Of a stretch of DNA of 64,000 nt, positions 12,526 to 24,863 are shown in pieces (position 1 is the first letter of the stretch; each line of letters starts with the position of its first letter). Origin of the DNA: Ehretia macrophylla (Eukaryota > Streptophyta > Magnoliopsida > Boraginales > Ehretiaceae); NCBI GenBank assembly GCA_037974665.1, contig CM075783.1, positions 11,351,262 through 11,415,261 on the forward strand. Reading direction: 5' to 3'. The notes beneath the pieces were generated by a model. That model was not told the DNA's origin, did no database searches, and saw only the letters and a list, made by a program, of their open reading frames with translations. The translations under genes were made by a program, and so were the position numbers.

Positions 12526-15147
12526 ATGCACGGGCGTCATTTTTTGGATCCAGAACTCGCCCCGTTTGATCCTGAGCTCGAGAAAAATTTGCGTAAAAAG
12601 TTAAAATTTCCAATGGCGGATCAAGAAGTAAATATCCCGCATCTTCCTATAGCTCAGCCTGTTAATCAACCTGTGAACCAACCGATGACTTTACGTCAAC
12701 ATTTTTCACTGGGTGATTTTGACCCTGAATTTGCCATAGCCCCACCGGCTTTTGGCAATATAAATTTTGAGCTCAAAACATGGACTATTTCAATGCTTCC
12801 TTCCTTCTATGGAAAAAACAATGAAAATCCTCACGCTCACATCGTGCAATTCATTGAAGCATGCACAACGCTTCACATTCCTAATGTGAGCCGTGAAAAT
12901 ATTCACCTGCGTCTGTTTCCATTTTCATTGAAAGATAAAGCCAAACAATGGCTAAATCATCTAGACGCAGGAGTGATCACTTCTTGGGGAGAACTTATTC
13001 GGAAATTTTTACATAGGTTCTTCCCAATGGCTAAGACTACTACTCTGCGAACAGGCATCATGACATTCGCATAGTCAGACTTAGAGCCATTTCATGAATC
13101 GTGGGAAAAGTTTAACGATCTTAAGAATCAGTGTCCTCGTCATGGGTTTGATCGTCCCGAACTCTTGCATTATTTCTTCAAAGGTCTTACCCCTCATAAT
13201 AAGATGATAGTTAATGCAATGAGCAATGGAGGTTTCTATAACCTCACAGCGGACGAAGCTTGGAGAAGAATAGAAAATATTGCTGAAGACTATCTGCAAA
13301 ACACTGCTGATGACAGAGAGAGTAAGAGCACCCAAAATCCCCAAAAGAGGGCATGGTTTGAAGTTAACTCTAGTTCTAATTCCCAATTGACTGACAAAGT
13401 AGATGCCCTAGCTCATCAACTAGAAAAATTCATCTCTCTAAGGTCTTCTTCTTCTTCAACTTCTCAGATCACGGAAGTTTGTACCGTATGTTCTGCAGTA
13501 GATCACTCTACTCTGAATTGTCCAATCGGTTCACAATTTCCTGAATTCATGCAAGAACAAATCTGTGCCGCCCAAGGATATACAAAGAATTACAATCTGT
13601 ATTCTAACACGTATAATTCAGGCTGGCGAGACAATCCCGCATTTTCGTGACGACAGGGGAATCAAGAGACTCAGTTTCCTCAACATCAATATCAAAAAAG
13701 ACAAGGAAACTATGAGCCTCAAAAACAAAGTCAGCAAGGAAATGTTGACAATCAATTCCCTCAACAGCAATATCAGAGGCCACAAAATAATAACCCTCCT
13801 GGTTACTATCCAGTCCAACAGGACAATCCGTTCAGAACACAACGGAACAATGTCCCAGCTCTTCCTCCTGCACAGTCATCATCTGATGACAAATTTCACA
13901 AACTTATGCAAATGTTCCAAGTTCAGCAACAGTCTATTGCTAAACTTGAAGGACAAATCGGGAAGATGGCCCAAACTTTAAGTAAGAGAGACGAGGGTAA
14001 GCTTCCATCTCAGACCATGGTAAATCCACGAGGACAGTGTAGTACTGTCCAAACTGAGACAGTACAAGAACAGGCCAAGATTATAGTTACCCTTAGTAGT
14101 GGGAAAACCATTGATAACCAGGTTAGAGTAAAGGTTAAGGATGTTCCAGAAGAAATTGAGGAATTAGAGGAATCTGAGATTGAGGTTTTAAGCAAAGATG
14201 TTCAAGATTGCCATAGGAATAAAAACCTAACGGTGGAGCCTATAGTTGAATCATCCTCACGAGCACCTTTTCCCATAGCTCTGTCCCGTCCAAAATCGAC
14301 TGATGATCCTAAACAACTTAAGGTCTTAGAGCATCTGAAAGATATTAAGATCAATTTGCCATTAGTTGAGGTAATACAACAGATTCTAGCCTATGCCAAA
14401 TTTCTGAAGGATTTATGTGTGAAAAAGAGACGGACCAACTCCATTCCTAAGAAGGTCCGTCTTACTGAAACGATTAGAAATATCTGCACTAGAGGACTGC
14501 CTCAGAAGTGCAGTGACCCAAGAGCTTTTACCATTCTATGCTTAATTAGTGACCAACGCATAGAAAGCGCCTTGCTAGACTTAGGATCTAGTGTTAACCT
14601 CATCCCTCACACAGTCTACCAAAGGTTAGGTCTTGGAGTGTTAACACCGACTAATGTGACCTTCCAATTGGTAGATAGATCTGAGCGACGACCTCGAGGT
14701 ATTGTAGAAGATGTGATCGTTAGAGTAGGAGAATTCTTGTTCCCAATGGACTTCATTGTGTTAGATATGGATTTAGGCCCTGATAACAAAAATATCACTC
14801 CCGTTTTACTAGGCAGACCATTCCTAGCAACAGCTGATGCTGTTATCTATTGTAGGACGGGTATGATAGAACTAACATTTGGGAACATGAGAACTAAGCT
14901 AAGGGTTGCTGATGCAGTCAACAAATTGAATCAAGATAAGGAAGAAGAATGCTTCCATGTTGATACCGTTGACTCATGTATAGATGAGTTTGCCCAATTG
15001 ATTCTAACTCCTAATCAAGAAATAGCTGAGTTAGAACGACTTTTGTATGAATGCGACATTTCTCCTAAAATGGTTGCCTCTGCTTCCATTGTTGTTGATC
15101 CAAATAAGGACGATCAAGTAACAACTCATTTCCCTGAAGTTAATTGA
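12526..15147 (+). pseudogene. gag: Athila gag and protease, two in-frame stops
   Basis: One frame runs from ATG 12526 to 15147, broken only by TAG at 13072-13074 and TGA at 13648-13650. It encodes the capsid-forming gag: the retrotransposon gag domain includes SLKDKAKQWLNHL and ESWEKFNDLKNQCPRHGF, followed by a glutamine-rich stretch (13660-13860). A possible single cysteine cluster lies at about 13480-13520 (CTVCSAVDHSTLNC). The aspartic protease segment near 14560-14600 reads ALLDLGSSVNLIPH. Athila proteins typically have DLG instead of DTG here, so this is not damage. The stops sit where relatives have glutamine and tryptophan. The frame ends just before the pol frame. Confidence 0.88.
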
Positions 15148-18070
15148 GTCCCTACCAGTTTTGGAACTCAAAACCTTGCCCCAACATCTTAAGTATGCCT
15201 ACTTAGGACCTGATGAGACTCTTCCAGTCATCATTGCCTCGGATTTGACTCTCGAGCATGAAGACAGACTGTTAAAAGTCCTAAGTACCCATAAACAGGC
15301 GATAGGTTGGACGATTTCTGACTTGAAAGGCATTGATCCCTCTGTGTGTATGCACAAAATTCATCTCGAGGAAGGAGTTACTCCTTCTCGAGAATTTCAG
15401 AGAAGACTAAACCCAAAGATGGGTGATGTCGTCCACAAGGAGATCATTAAGTTGCTTGATGGGGGTATTATATACCCAATTTCTGATAGTCCATGGGTAA
15501 GTCCGGTACAAGTGGTACCGAAGAAATCTGGGATTACTGTGGTTCCGAATGATAAAGGTGAGCTAATTTCTACACGCATCACAACAGGGTGGCGTGTATG
15601 CATTGACTATAGGAAGCTCAATTCCAAAACAAGGAAAGACCACTTTCCTTTACCCTTTCTTGACCAAGTCCTAGATAGAATAACCAAACAAGGCTACTAC
15701 TGCTTTCTGGATGGGTATTCGGGATATAACCAAATCCCAGTCTTTCCTGAAGATCAGGAAAAGACTAAATTCATATGCCCTTATGGGACCTTTGCGTTCC
15801 GACGCATGCCTTTCGGTCTTTGCAATGCTCCTGCGATGTTTCAAAGATGTGTGATGGCTCTTTTCTCAGACATGATCGAAAAGTTCATGGAAGTCTTTAT
15901 GGATGACTTCTCAGTATTTGGAACTACCTTCGACGAGTGCCTCACACACCTTTCTCTAGTGTTAGACCGATGCGTCGAAACAAATTTGGTTCTAAGTTGG
16001 GAAAAGAGCCACTTTATGGTTAGGCAAGGTATAGTTCTGGGTCATGTTGTTACACATGATGGAATCCATGTGGACCCAGCCAAAGTCGAGCTAATAGAAA
16101 AGCTGCCCGCACCCAAGACGGTGCGTGATATCCGATCATTCCTTGGTCACGCCGGTTTTTATCGACGTTTCATCAAGGATTTCAGCCATATTGCCCGACC
16201 ACTCTCTAGTCTTCTAGCAAATGATACTGAGTTCAAATTTGATGACTAGTGCTCAGAAGCTTTTGAGAAACTTAAATCCTTACTATCGTCTGCTCCTATC
16301 ATCCAACCTCCTGACTACAGTCTCCCATTTGAGATAATGTGCGATGCATCAGACTATGTATTGGGAGTTGTATTAGGACAGCGTAGGGATAAACTGCCTA
16401 CCGTGATATATTATGCCAGCAAAACCTTGGACGATGCACAAAAGAACTATACAACCACTGAAAAGGAATTGCTGGCTGTAGTCTTCTCATTGGACAAATT
16501 CAGATCTTACATCCTAGGATCCAAAGTAATAGTATACGCGGACCACGCAGCTTTGCGGTATTTACTGACCAAAAAGGATACAAAGCCCCGTCTAATCCGT
16601 TGGCTATTACTCCTTCAAGAGTTTGACCTTGAGATCAAGGACAAGAAAGGAAGCGAGAATTCTGTCGCCGATCATCTATCACGTCTTATACGTGATTCTC
16701 CTATTGACTCTTTGCCTTTCAAAGACACGTTCCCTGATGAACAACTTTTTGCCATCTCAAATAAGACCCCGTGGTATGCCCACTTTGTCAATTTTTTGCC
16801 TGCCCAAGGATTTCCACCTCACTGGGGTAAAAGAGAAAAAGAACAGTTCAGGGCACAAGTCAAGTACTTTATCTGGGAAGATCCCTATCTTTTCAAGATT
16901 TGTGCCGATCAGGTCATTAGGAGATGTGTACCTGAGGAAGAGTTTGACAGTATACTCCAATTCTGTCACTCTGAAACATGTGGTGGACATTTTGGAGGAA
17001 AAAGGACGGCTGCCAAAGTCCTTCAAAGTGGGTTCTTCTGGCCCACTCTTTTCAAAGATGCCCAGCAAAAGTGTAAAAATTGCCCACAATGTCAACAAGC
17101 TGGCTCTATTTCAAGAAGGGACATGATGCCCCTTACACCTATCCTTATTTGTGAAATATTCGATGTATGGGGTATAGACTTCATGGGTCCTTTCCCTCAT
17201 TCCTCAGGCTATTCTTATATTCTTGTTGGTGTGGACTATGTTTCTAAGTGGGTAGAAGTAGTGGCAACCCGAACCAATGACCACAAAGTTGGGGTCAAGT
17301 TCATTAAAGAGAATATCTTTTCTCGATTTGGGGTGCCACGTATGCTTATAAGTGATGGAGGACAGCATTTCCGTCACAGGACACTAGAAGCCTTATTAAG
17401 AAAATACTCTGTCCACCACAAGATAGCAACGCCTTACCACCCACAAACAAGTGGGCAAGTGGAGGTATCAAATAGGGAGATTAAGTCAATTCTTCATAAA
17501 ACGGTTAGGCCCGATCGCAAAGATTGGTCCAGTCGTCTGCATGACGCATTATGGGCCTACCGTACTGCTTTCAAAACTCCCATCGGTATGTCCTCGTATA
17601 GATTAGTATACGGTAAAGCTTGCCACCTTCCTGTTGAATTAGAGCATAAAGCCTATTGGGCTATTAAGGCCCTGAACTTTGACTTACAACAGGCAGGTGA
17701 AGGTAGGAAGTTGGCGTTGAGTGAACTGGAAGAGCTTCGTTTCGAAGCTTATGAGAATGCCAAGCTCTACAAAGAGAGAATGAAGAGGATTCATGATAGA
17801 TCTATTTTAAGAAAAACTTTCTCTCATTCTAATAAAGTTTGGTTGTTTAACTCCAAATTGAAGTTCTTCCCAAGAAAGTTAAGAACAAGATGAGATGGTC
17901 GTTATGAAGTGGTTAAAGTATATCCTTCTGGAGTTATCTTAATTAAAAATCTCACAAATGGGCATGTCATCACAGTCAATGGACAAAGATTGAAACATGC
18001 ATTCAATCCAAATATGGTTCCTCATGAAGTTGAATATGTAGAACTTCAGGACCTTGCAGGCATTCCATAA
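15122..18070 (+). pseudogene. pol: Athila pol: reverse transcriptase, RNase H, integrase
   Basis: The frame changes by one base around 15120-15160 and continues in a second frame to TAA 18068-18070, with stops at 16247-16249 and 17891-17893. Reverse transcriptase includes WRVCIDYRKLN, FRRMPFGLCNAPAMFQ and the catalytic FMDDFSVFG (about 15898). RNase H spans about 16337-16680 ([31 protein letters not shown]). Integrase has the H2C2 zinc site ([11 protein letters not shown] ... CKNCPQC), then DFMGPFP, SDGGQHF and the E of [12 protein letters not shown], the D,D,E triad. The tail after 17893 matches the usual C-terminal domain, so that stop most likely replaced tryptophan. The enzymes would copy element RNA to DNA and insert it. 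Confidence 0.9.
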
Positions 18071-18672
18071 ATGAGATTCTGCCAAGCTAAAGGCATTACA
18101 ACTCAGCACAACCGTCTGGCTGAAGACGTTAAACTTAGCGCTACTAGGAGGCAACCTAGATTTTTAAAATGCTTATATGTGTTTATTTTCCTTTGTCTGT
18201 GTGATTTTATGATTTCTTTAGTCCTCTGTATTTACTTTGTTTATGTATTTATAGATAACTCTTGAACCCCAGAAAAGAGGTTAAATGGTCTGGGTAGTTA
18301 AATTATTTGCTTAATATATTAGTTATTTTCCGTGACCATATTTCTTTGTGATTTTTCCCCTATATATTTGTTTGACTATTTTTATTTTTAGTATAGCTAA
18401 CTTTTATTTTTGCTGTGTTGATGATAATCTGTAAAATGCTGTGTCTACTAATCTTTAATTGCAGAATGATACATCTTTTGGCAAAAGTTAGTAGAAAGGC
18501 TTTGACATCAACATAAAAATGCTTCACATCAGGTAATATATTTTCTTACTACATTTCCCTTTATACCTGATCAAGATGCGGTGTAGAGTAAGCAAACGAT
18601 AGGTTTGGGGATGTAGCGTTTGTCATTCTATTCTTTCTTGCATATTACATTCTCACTGTCTTACATTGTTAT

Positions 18673-18690
18673 TTGCTTGAGGACAAGCAA
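18673..18690 (+). other. Stem-loop, first copy
   Basis: TTGCTTG-AGGA-CAAGCAA is a perfect 7-bp stem with a four-base loop. It is followed by agtttcggtgtggggg, a purine-rich tail like that before a 3' LTR, but it lies 1.15 kb upstream of the LTR. GCTTGAGGACAAGC is a recurring motif of plant Athila/Tat elements as I know them. Confidence 0.75.
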
Positions 18691-19802
18691 AGTTTCGGTG
18701 TGGGGGTGCGTATATTTCATGAAAATCTTTTTCAAAATATGCAAGAAATACACTATTTGTGTTCATGAGAAAGAGTATTTGCTATCTTACTTATTTAAAG
18801 AAAGATGATTTAGATGATTTGAGAACTTTTATTGTTAGCTATGTATTGTGAAAAACTCTGAGGAACCTCTGTAAGAAAAACTTTAGGGTATTGTATTCAT
18901 GAGTAAACCTAGTTGTTCTTCTTTTCTTCAATTGATAGTTATGTGATTATGAAAGGACTGAAATAGGATTACCGTTTGTTATAAGAACTTCTTGTGATTG
19001 AAACCTGAACCCTTATGCCATGTATGTACAGTATGTTATGTTATTATGTGTGTATGTACACTCTTGAAAAAAAAAAAGAAAAAAAGAAAAAAAAACAAAG
19101 AAAACAATGAAAAAAAAATAGAAAAAGAAAAAAAAAAGAGTTGTACATACCTTTACTGTTGAATAAACTTTTTGGTGTAAATATGTTGTAAATCTCTAAG
19201 CACCACTATCCTAGACATTGTAATTTGGGATATGTGCTATAGTGTAAGGTTTCGAGCCTGAATATCTCGGGTGATTAAGGCACGTAGGGGTCCCTTTGAA
19301 ACCTGCCAACCTCAGTCATAATGGCGGGGGATTGTTGGCCTTAAAGCCCGCTATATGGGATATTCAGAAAGCAAAGGAAACTGAACACTATATAGAGGTA
19401 TTATTAGTTGTACTTTTATATTTCTGGCAAATGTTAAAGGGTTAAGGCCTGATCAAGAGTTTGATTACAAATGTAGGTAAGAATATCAAGGTCCAATCTG
19501 TTTGCATAACTTGAAAGGTGAGAATTGTATGAACTTAATATGCTTAGTTTACTTCTAAATATGTACCCCGAAGCAATCAATTGTCGATTTCCAATAAGAG
19601 TACTTATTTGAGAAAAATTTGCAAAAGGTTCTCTTATCATGTTTATCATTAATTGCTGAATAGGTTTAAGATAGTAGATTGCATTTATCATGATTTATTT
19701 TTGGAATGTGTTTGACAAAAATTTAGGATAGATTTTTGCATCTGTTTTTGACTTGTAAAAATTATGCAAAAATTCACTTTCACATCTGTTTTAAAGACAG
19801 TC

Positions 19803-19820
19803 TTGCTTGAGGACAAGTAA
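19803..19820 (+). other. Stem-loop, second copy beside the polypurine tract
   Basis: TTGCTTG-AGGA-CAAGTAA repeats the stem-loop at 18673 with one C-to-T change that still pairs as a G-U wobble. It lies directly before the polypurine tract and 3' LTR (19840). Confidence 0.75.
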
Positions 19821-19839
19821 TGTTTAAGTTTGGGGATGT

Positions 19840-21523
19840 TGATGTGACTACATTTGCAGCACTCAAACTATGGTATTTGTACTGCATTTGCATCTTAACT
19901 CTGGAATAAATGCAACACTTTGATACTTTCAATGCAATGTAGGAAAATACTGAAAAGTGAAGAATCAGGCCCGAAATGATCCAAATTGCAAGTCAAGAAG
20001 TAAGAATGGGAAAGCATGAGAAGCGGTTGAAGAATGAAGCTCATAGAAAAGAAACTTGGCTGAAACTAGCACGAAATCGGACTCGGAACATTGACCCAGA
20101 TGATCTCAAATAGTGACCCATGTCCGTTTTTGGCAAATCATATCAGTTTTTCGGGTAGAAACAGCATTCTGAGCACAACGCAGGACTTAGTCCTGCGCGC
20201 GGCGTGATTTTAGCCAAATTCCATCGTTTGGAGGGTCAAAACAGTGAAAAACGCCCAAAAATGCTGCGGTCAACAATCTGGTCAAAGTCAACAAACGAAA
20301 AAAAGTCAACTATTTCAGAATTTTGCCTATAAATAGAGCTTCAACCCTTTGAGAATTCTTGAGTTAATTTTGGAGTATTATCAATATTTTTGATATAATT
20401 CCGAGTTAATTCTAGTTAGTTTTAATTTTAGTTTTAGTTAATTAAGTAGTAGTAGAATACGGGGGAAGTCCCGCCTAGGTAGCTCTTATTCGGGGAAATT
20501 TTGCCCGAATAGCTACTTTTAGGGGGAAGTCCGACCCAAGTTGTTATTATTCGGGGGAGGTTCTGCCCGAATAGCTTTTAATAGGAAAGCTCTTATTCGG
20601 GGAAAACTCATCTCTAATAGTTCTTATTCGGGGGAAATTAGCTCCACCCGAATAGCTATTTTGCGTCAGACCTCTGCTCAAATTTTGGGAATCAAAAATA
20701 CGCGTTCGTCAATATGGGAGAACCTTTCTTGACTCTCTTTTCTTTACATAACTTGTATTCATTTATGTCTGAGTAGATTGATATCTAGGGGTGAATATTG
20801 TAAATGATCGTATTTTAATATATGGTCTCGGATATAGTTTATTCAATTCATATTGCAATGTATGACTTGTTTTAATTAAGTATTTCATACGTAATGCTTT
20901 TAAGTAGACGTTATGATTGCTTTACTTTCGCTTCGTAAATATTATACTTGCAGTTAATATTATGAATGCATTACTTTAGTGTCATATAATTGTTTTAATC
21001 GTGAGTCTATAGGTTATACCATAGACTCCATGAAACTATAGGTTGTACCATAGTTTCTATCTGTAAGGTTAATTCCTTAGTTTAGTTTGCCTTGTTGTAC
21101 TTGGTTAAAATAAGATAAGTAAATTAACTAGGTCTACAACTTTTAGCTTAACCGGGTGTGTGCTTGTAGCTTAAACCCTTGCAGAATTAGATAAACTAGA
21201 TATCGAGCCTATATTGATTACCTCATTTATATGTTCAAACCCCTAGATCACCACCTCTCGTATTCCACTAATACTTAGTATAACTTAGATAATTTAGTTA
21301 GTTTAATTTAGTTTATATTTCTCGCATGTTACTCAAACCTACCTTGCGATTTGTCACTTAAGCGCTTTAACACTTTCATACTACTTCACTAACTTAAACT
21401 AGCGAGCTTCCCTGTGGTACGATTCCGCACTCAGAGCACACTACACTACAAAGATCCGTGCACTTGCGGGTATTTTAACTTGGTTATTTTGCGCACATTT
21501 TAACGCACAACCCGATCGCATCA
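19840..21523 (+). repeat. Athila 3' LTR
   Basis: A 1684-bp LTR with the same start, end, TATA box (20328-20335) and hairpin array as the 5' copy. It keeps the 15-bp segment missing from the 5' LTR. It is followed by the duplication ccttg. Confidence 0.9.
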
Positions 21524-21528
21524 CCTTG

Positions 21529-21984
21529 CATCAACGTCCCAAGGTCAGCCATTATCTTTTGTTGACTGGCTTTGACAATGGCTTGATCGTTGCGCAGCCC
21601 TCGGACTTTATCCTGAAGTTTTTGCACCTATTATAACAACGCATCAGTAGCTGTTGCAGAAGCTGGTCTAATATTGCCTTCAGTTGGAGGCTCTCCCTGA
21701 ATATCAACTTCCTGCAAAAACTTGTGAGATAAATGTAATGGAGGGGACAACTTCACAAAGGGTTCAACCCGATGATGGATATCATTTTGAGCAATAAAGA
21801 AGGCAAAGGAATTGCAAGATGAAAAATCACTGAATTGCTCAAATAAATCATGCCCTAATTGTGAGTAACAGACTGCAACGTCCAATTCCATGATCTTGGG
21901 AAATTCAAAAACTGCAAAATTGCACCAACTGCCAATTAAAGATATCCAAAATTCCTGCTCAAAAACTTTTTCCTTTCGGATCAC
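21529..21984 (-). pseudogene. SIRE third ORF (env-like position), split by Athila
   Basis: The minus-strand frame from ATG 21984 runs 117 codons to two adjacent stops near 21631. It then continues in the same frame as a heptad-like segment (VQKLQDKVRGLRNDQ) and, after skipping the Athila insertion, ends at TAG 10434-10436. SIRE elements carry a third ORF with a coiled-coil C-terminus between pol and the 3' LTR, sometimes called env-like. Position, orientation and coiled-coil style fit. I see no signal peptide or membrane segment and no residue-level homology. The mid-frame double stop marks it as dead. Confidence 0.45.
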
Positions 21985-22726
21985 TAAAATGTTGCAACAT
22001 TAACATATGTTACGCACTGTGATTCATAAAAAAAACATATAGAAGTGATGTTGCAACTATGTTTCCAATAGTATCTTCCACTTTTTGGCTCAAATCCCCT
22101 GAGATTTTACCTTTTTTTTGTTAACAGGAAATAAAAATGCATGATATGTTCAGGAGGCATAAAGTCACTCAATAAGGTTTACTTGTTAATACTTAATTCA
22201 GTTATGGATTTAATCAATGAACCATGTGTGTGTGTGTGAAACAGAATTCTAAAAAAAGATTACTTTCACCATCAAATTTGCAAGATGAAGAAACTCTCCC
22301 TATCAGCTCAAACATACTTGATCGTCTATTCATCCCGCAGAGAATTTTCAATATCTATCCATCATTTTTTTAATGTTTCAGCTCATGTTGCAACTGGTAG
22401 CTTTCACACTAATACCTTTTATTTAGGATTAGGTAGCTCTTTCCAGTGCTTGACATTCTCAATATTTCCTGTATATTTTGTTTTGCTGATCTTGAGGATG
22501 AATAGAATGCAGGAATGAATTAGAGAGACTTTTCTCGTTATCCCTAGTCATCTGATAGATCAAGCTCCTGTACTCACAGATCATCAAGATTAGTTTTCTT
22601 CATAAAACCAGAATTCGGTTGTGCATAAAGTATGGTTCATTAAATAAATCACCAGTTGAATTAAATATCAAATTTTCAAACTTCTCAAGCTTCTTTCACA
22701 ACCCCGATGCAGTCTATGATGTAACA
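21985..22726 (-). other. SIRE spacer between third ORF and pol
   Basis: No convincing coding region. A short GT run is at 22228-22237. In described SIRE elements a variable spacer separates pol from the third ORF. Confidence 0.45.
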
Positions 22727-24500
22727 TTATATACTACAAATTCCTAGAGCTTTTCTCAGGGTTTCAAATCTCAAAGGATCTAAAGTTTTAGTGAAGATAT
22801 CTGTCAATTGTTTCTCTATTGCAACATGTTCTAAAACAATGGTTCTGGTTTCAACAAGTTCACAGATAGAGTGATGTCTTATGTCAATGTGTTTAGTGCG
22901 AGAGTGCTGAACATAATTTTTGGATATATTAATGGCACTCATGTTATCACAAAAAATAGTTAAAACTCCCTGTTCAATACCATAGTCTTCCAACATTTGC
23001 TTCACAAATTCATCAGCCTTGTTTTAAGATATTGCACCAAAAACTATATCATCTACATAAATTTGTGCAATCAAAATTCCTGAACCAAATTTCTTAATGA
23101 ATAGAGGTTTATCAACTCCTTCTCTCTTGTAGCCTTTTTCAATCAAAAACTTGATCAATCTTTCGTACCAAGCTCTTGGGGCTTGTTTCAACCCATACAA
23201 GGCATTTTTTACATTTTTTGGTTCAATTTGTGAGGTAAAGCTTACATACCTGACCATTTCTCTGTAGTTCACCTTAGTCTTACCTCAAGTTTTGACCCCT
23301 TCATGAATGGAACCAATAACGTCTTCTACTGAGTGATTTTTGTTAACATGAGCAAGTAGTTCCTGAGCTTTTGACTGCAAAGTACTGCCTCCAAAAGTTT
23401 ATGATTTTTCCAGATTTGTTGCACCTCTTGTTGTACCAGCATCTGAAACATAGTCGCCGGTTGCTTCACCTGTTGTTACGACATCTTCTGCAACATGATT
23501 GGTTTCCATACAGTTATCATCATCTTCTGGAGCATCTACTGCAACCTGCTTGCCAATCTGACATGGTCCGTACACCTTGAATTTTTCACAATTCAACTTT
23601 GGAATACCTCACACTGCTCCTATGTTTACAATCTTGTTAAGCATTTCATAGTTTAAATGACCTAACTTATGGTGTTAGATTTCAGCATTAGTGAATTATT
23701 TTTACACAACAAAGTTTGTACACATGGTGAGGTCAACATATAACAATTGTCTATCGATCTAGTTTATGCAAGAACACAATTGTTAGATTTATCAAACATT
23801 TGATACTCATCCTTGGTGAACTTAATAAACAACTCTTGATAGCACAACTGACTAATGCTTATGAGAGTTGTTTTCAATCCTTCAACATGAAGAACCTTCT
23901 TTAATCTTGGAAAACCTTCAATAGCAAGAGTTCATTTTCCAAGAACTCGACCTTTCTCACCCTCACCAAAAGTTACTTGACCTTCTAAGCAACTTCGATA
24001 ACTTGTCACCATACAACGATCTCCTGTCATATGTCTAGAACAACCACTATCAAAATACCATGAGTTAGTGGTACAAGCTTGTAACAAGGTATAAACAACT
24101 AGACAAGTGTGTACAGATTTTCTTACCCATATTTGTTTCAAGTTTTGTTGCGATGAATCAACCCTTACTCTTAGTGATTTGCTAGGATTATCATAAAAGA
24201 AAGGATTGACAAACATACCTCTTTTTTTATCAATATACCTATAGCACCGTGGTTTGATGTGTCTAGGAATGCCGCAGTAATGATAGATTCGCTTTCCTTC
24301 AAAAAAATTTGTATATGTCGCAGGAGATGTTGCAACATGCAGTTCCAACTTCGGTTCCTCAATTTCTTTGACAAAGATAGTTTTACCAGTTGAAGTACCT
24401 TCTTGGAACCCAAGTCCAGTATAATCTCCAATTGGCTTTTCAAGTGACAACATATGATCAAGCTTCAAAGTACCTGAGTTCAACATCTTCACATTCTGCT
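22727..24500 (-). pseudogene. pol: SIRE pol remnant with internal deletions
   Basis: Read from 24500 down: a zinc-finger remnant (YHYCGIPRHIKPRCYRY), a protease-like site (WYFDSGCSRHMTGD, about 24060), and a GAG-pre-integrase part ending CGPCQIGKQ-like near 23550. The integrase core is missing. A hinge segment follows (VEDVIGSIHEGVKT), which jumps from PKNVKNAL straight into [14 protein letters not shown] and YVDDIVFG of reverse transcriptase. That jumps from FVKQM into the RNase H end (DNMSAINISKNYVQHSRTKH). Pieces at 22727-23596 stay in one frame with three stops. The deletions remove the enzyme cores, so this copy could not move by itself. Confidence 0.8.
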
Positions 24501-24863
24501 GAGTCTATTTCAGCTCCAGTTGCAACTCTTCAATCTTCAGTTGACTCTCGGTTACTTGGATCTGATGATTCCTCACAGAGTCTGTTAAGTCAACTTTCTG
24601 TTCCTCCAATTCATTGATCTTTTCTTCTAACTCTTGATTCGTCTTGCATACAATCAACCAATTTTCGTACATCTCCTTGTATGCTTTCATGATTCCTTCT
24701 TCATCCAGATCATCATCACTATCTGTTTATGAATTTGTGTTGTTGTCGCCTCATAGCACATGTCATGTTGTTGCAACAGATGGTGCGACATCTGTTGAAC
24801 CAGACTTTCTGCCATTCTGTCTTGTTGCAACAGTGAATGCAACATAATTGCTGGTGTATCCAT

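Larger units (their letters stand above)
18071..19839 (+). other. Athila non-coding region between pol and 3' LTR
   Basis: Some Athila elements carry an env-like ORF here; none is recognisable. The stretch has a T-rich part, an A-rich low-complexity run (19057-19140, poly-A broken by G) and two copies of a strong stem-loop (18673-18690, 19803-19820). The polypurine tract is ttaagtttggggatgt at 19824-19839. Confidence 0.7.
10446..21523 (+). mobile_element. Athila-type Gypsy retrotransposon
   Basis: LTRs at 10446-12114 and 19840-21523 begin TGATGTGACTACATTTGCAG and end CCCGATCGCATCA. The element is flanked by ccttg (10441-10445 and 21524-21528). The order is LTR, primer-binding site, gag-protease, reverse transcriptase, RNase H, integrase, a 1.8-kb non-coding region, LTR. 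The primer site TGGCACCGTTACCGGGGA and pol motifs such as FMDDFSVFG match Athila. The LTRs differ at few positions apart from a 15-bp gap, so the insertion looks fairly recent. Coding frames nevertheless carry four stops and one frameshift. It lies inside the third ORF region of the SIRE element. Confidence 0.92.

Noticed and set aside
16623-17126. 167-codon plus-strand frame
   Set aside because: Out-of-frame overlap with the Athila RNase H/integrase region, which has clear motifs in the other frame.
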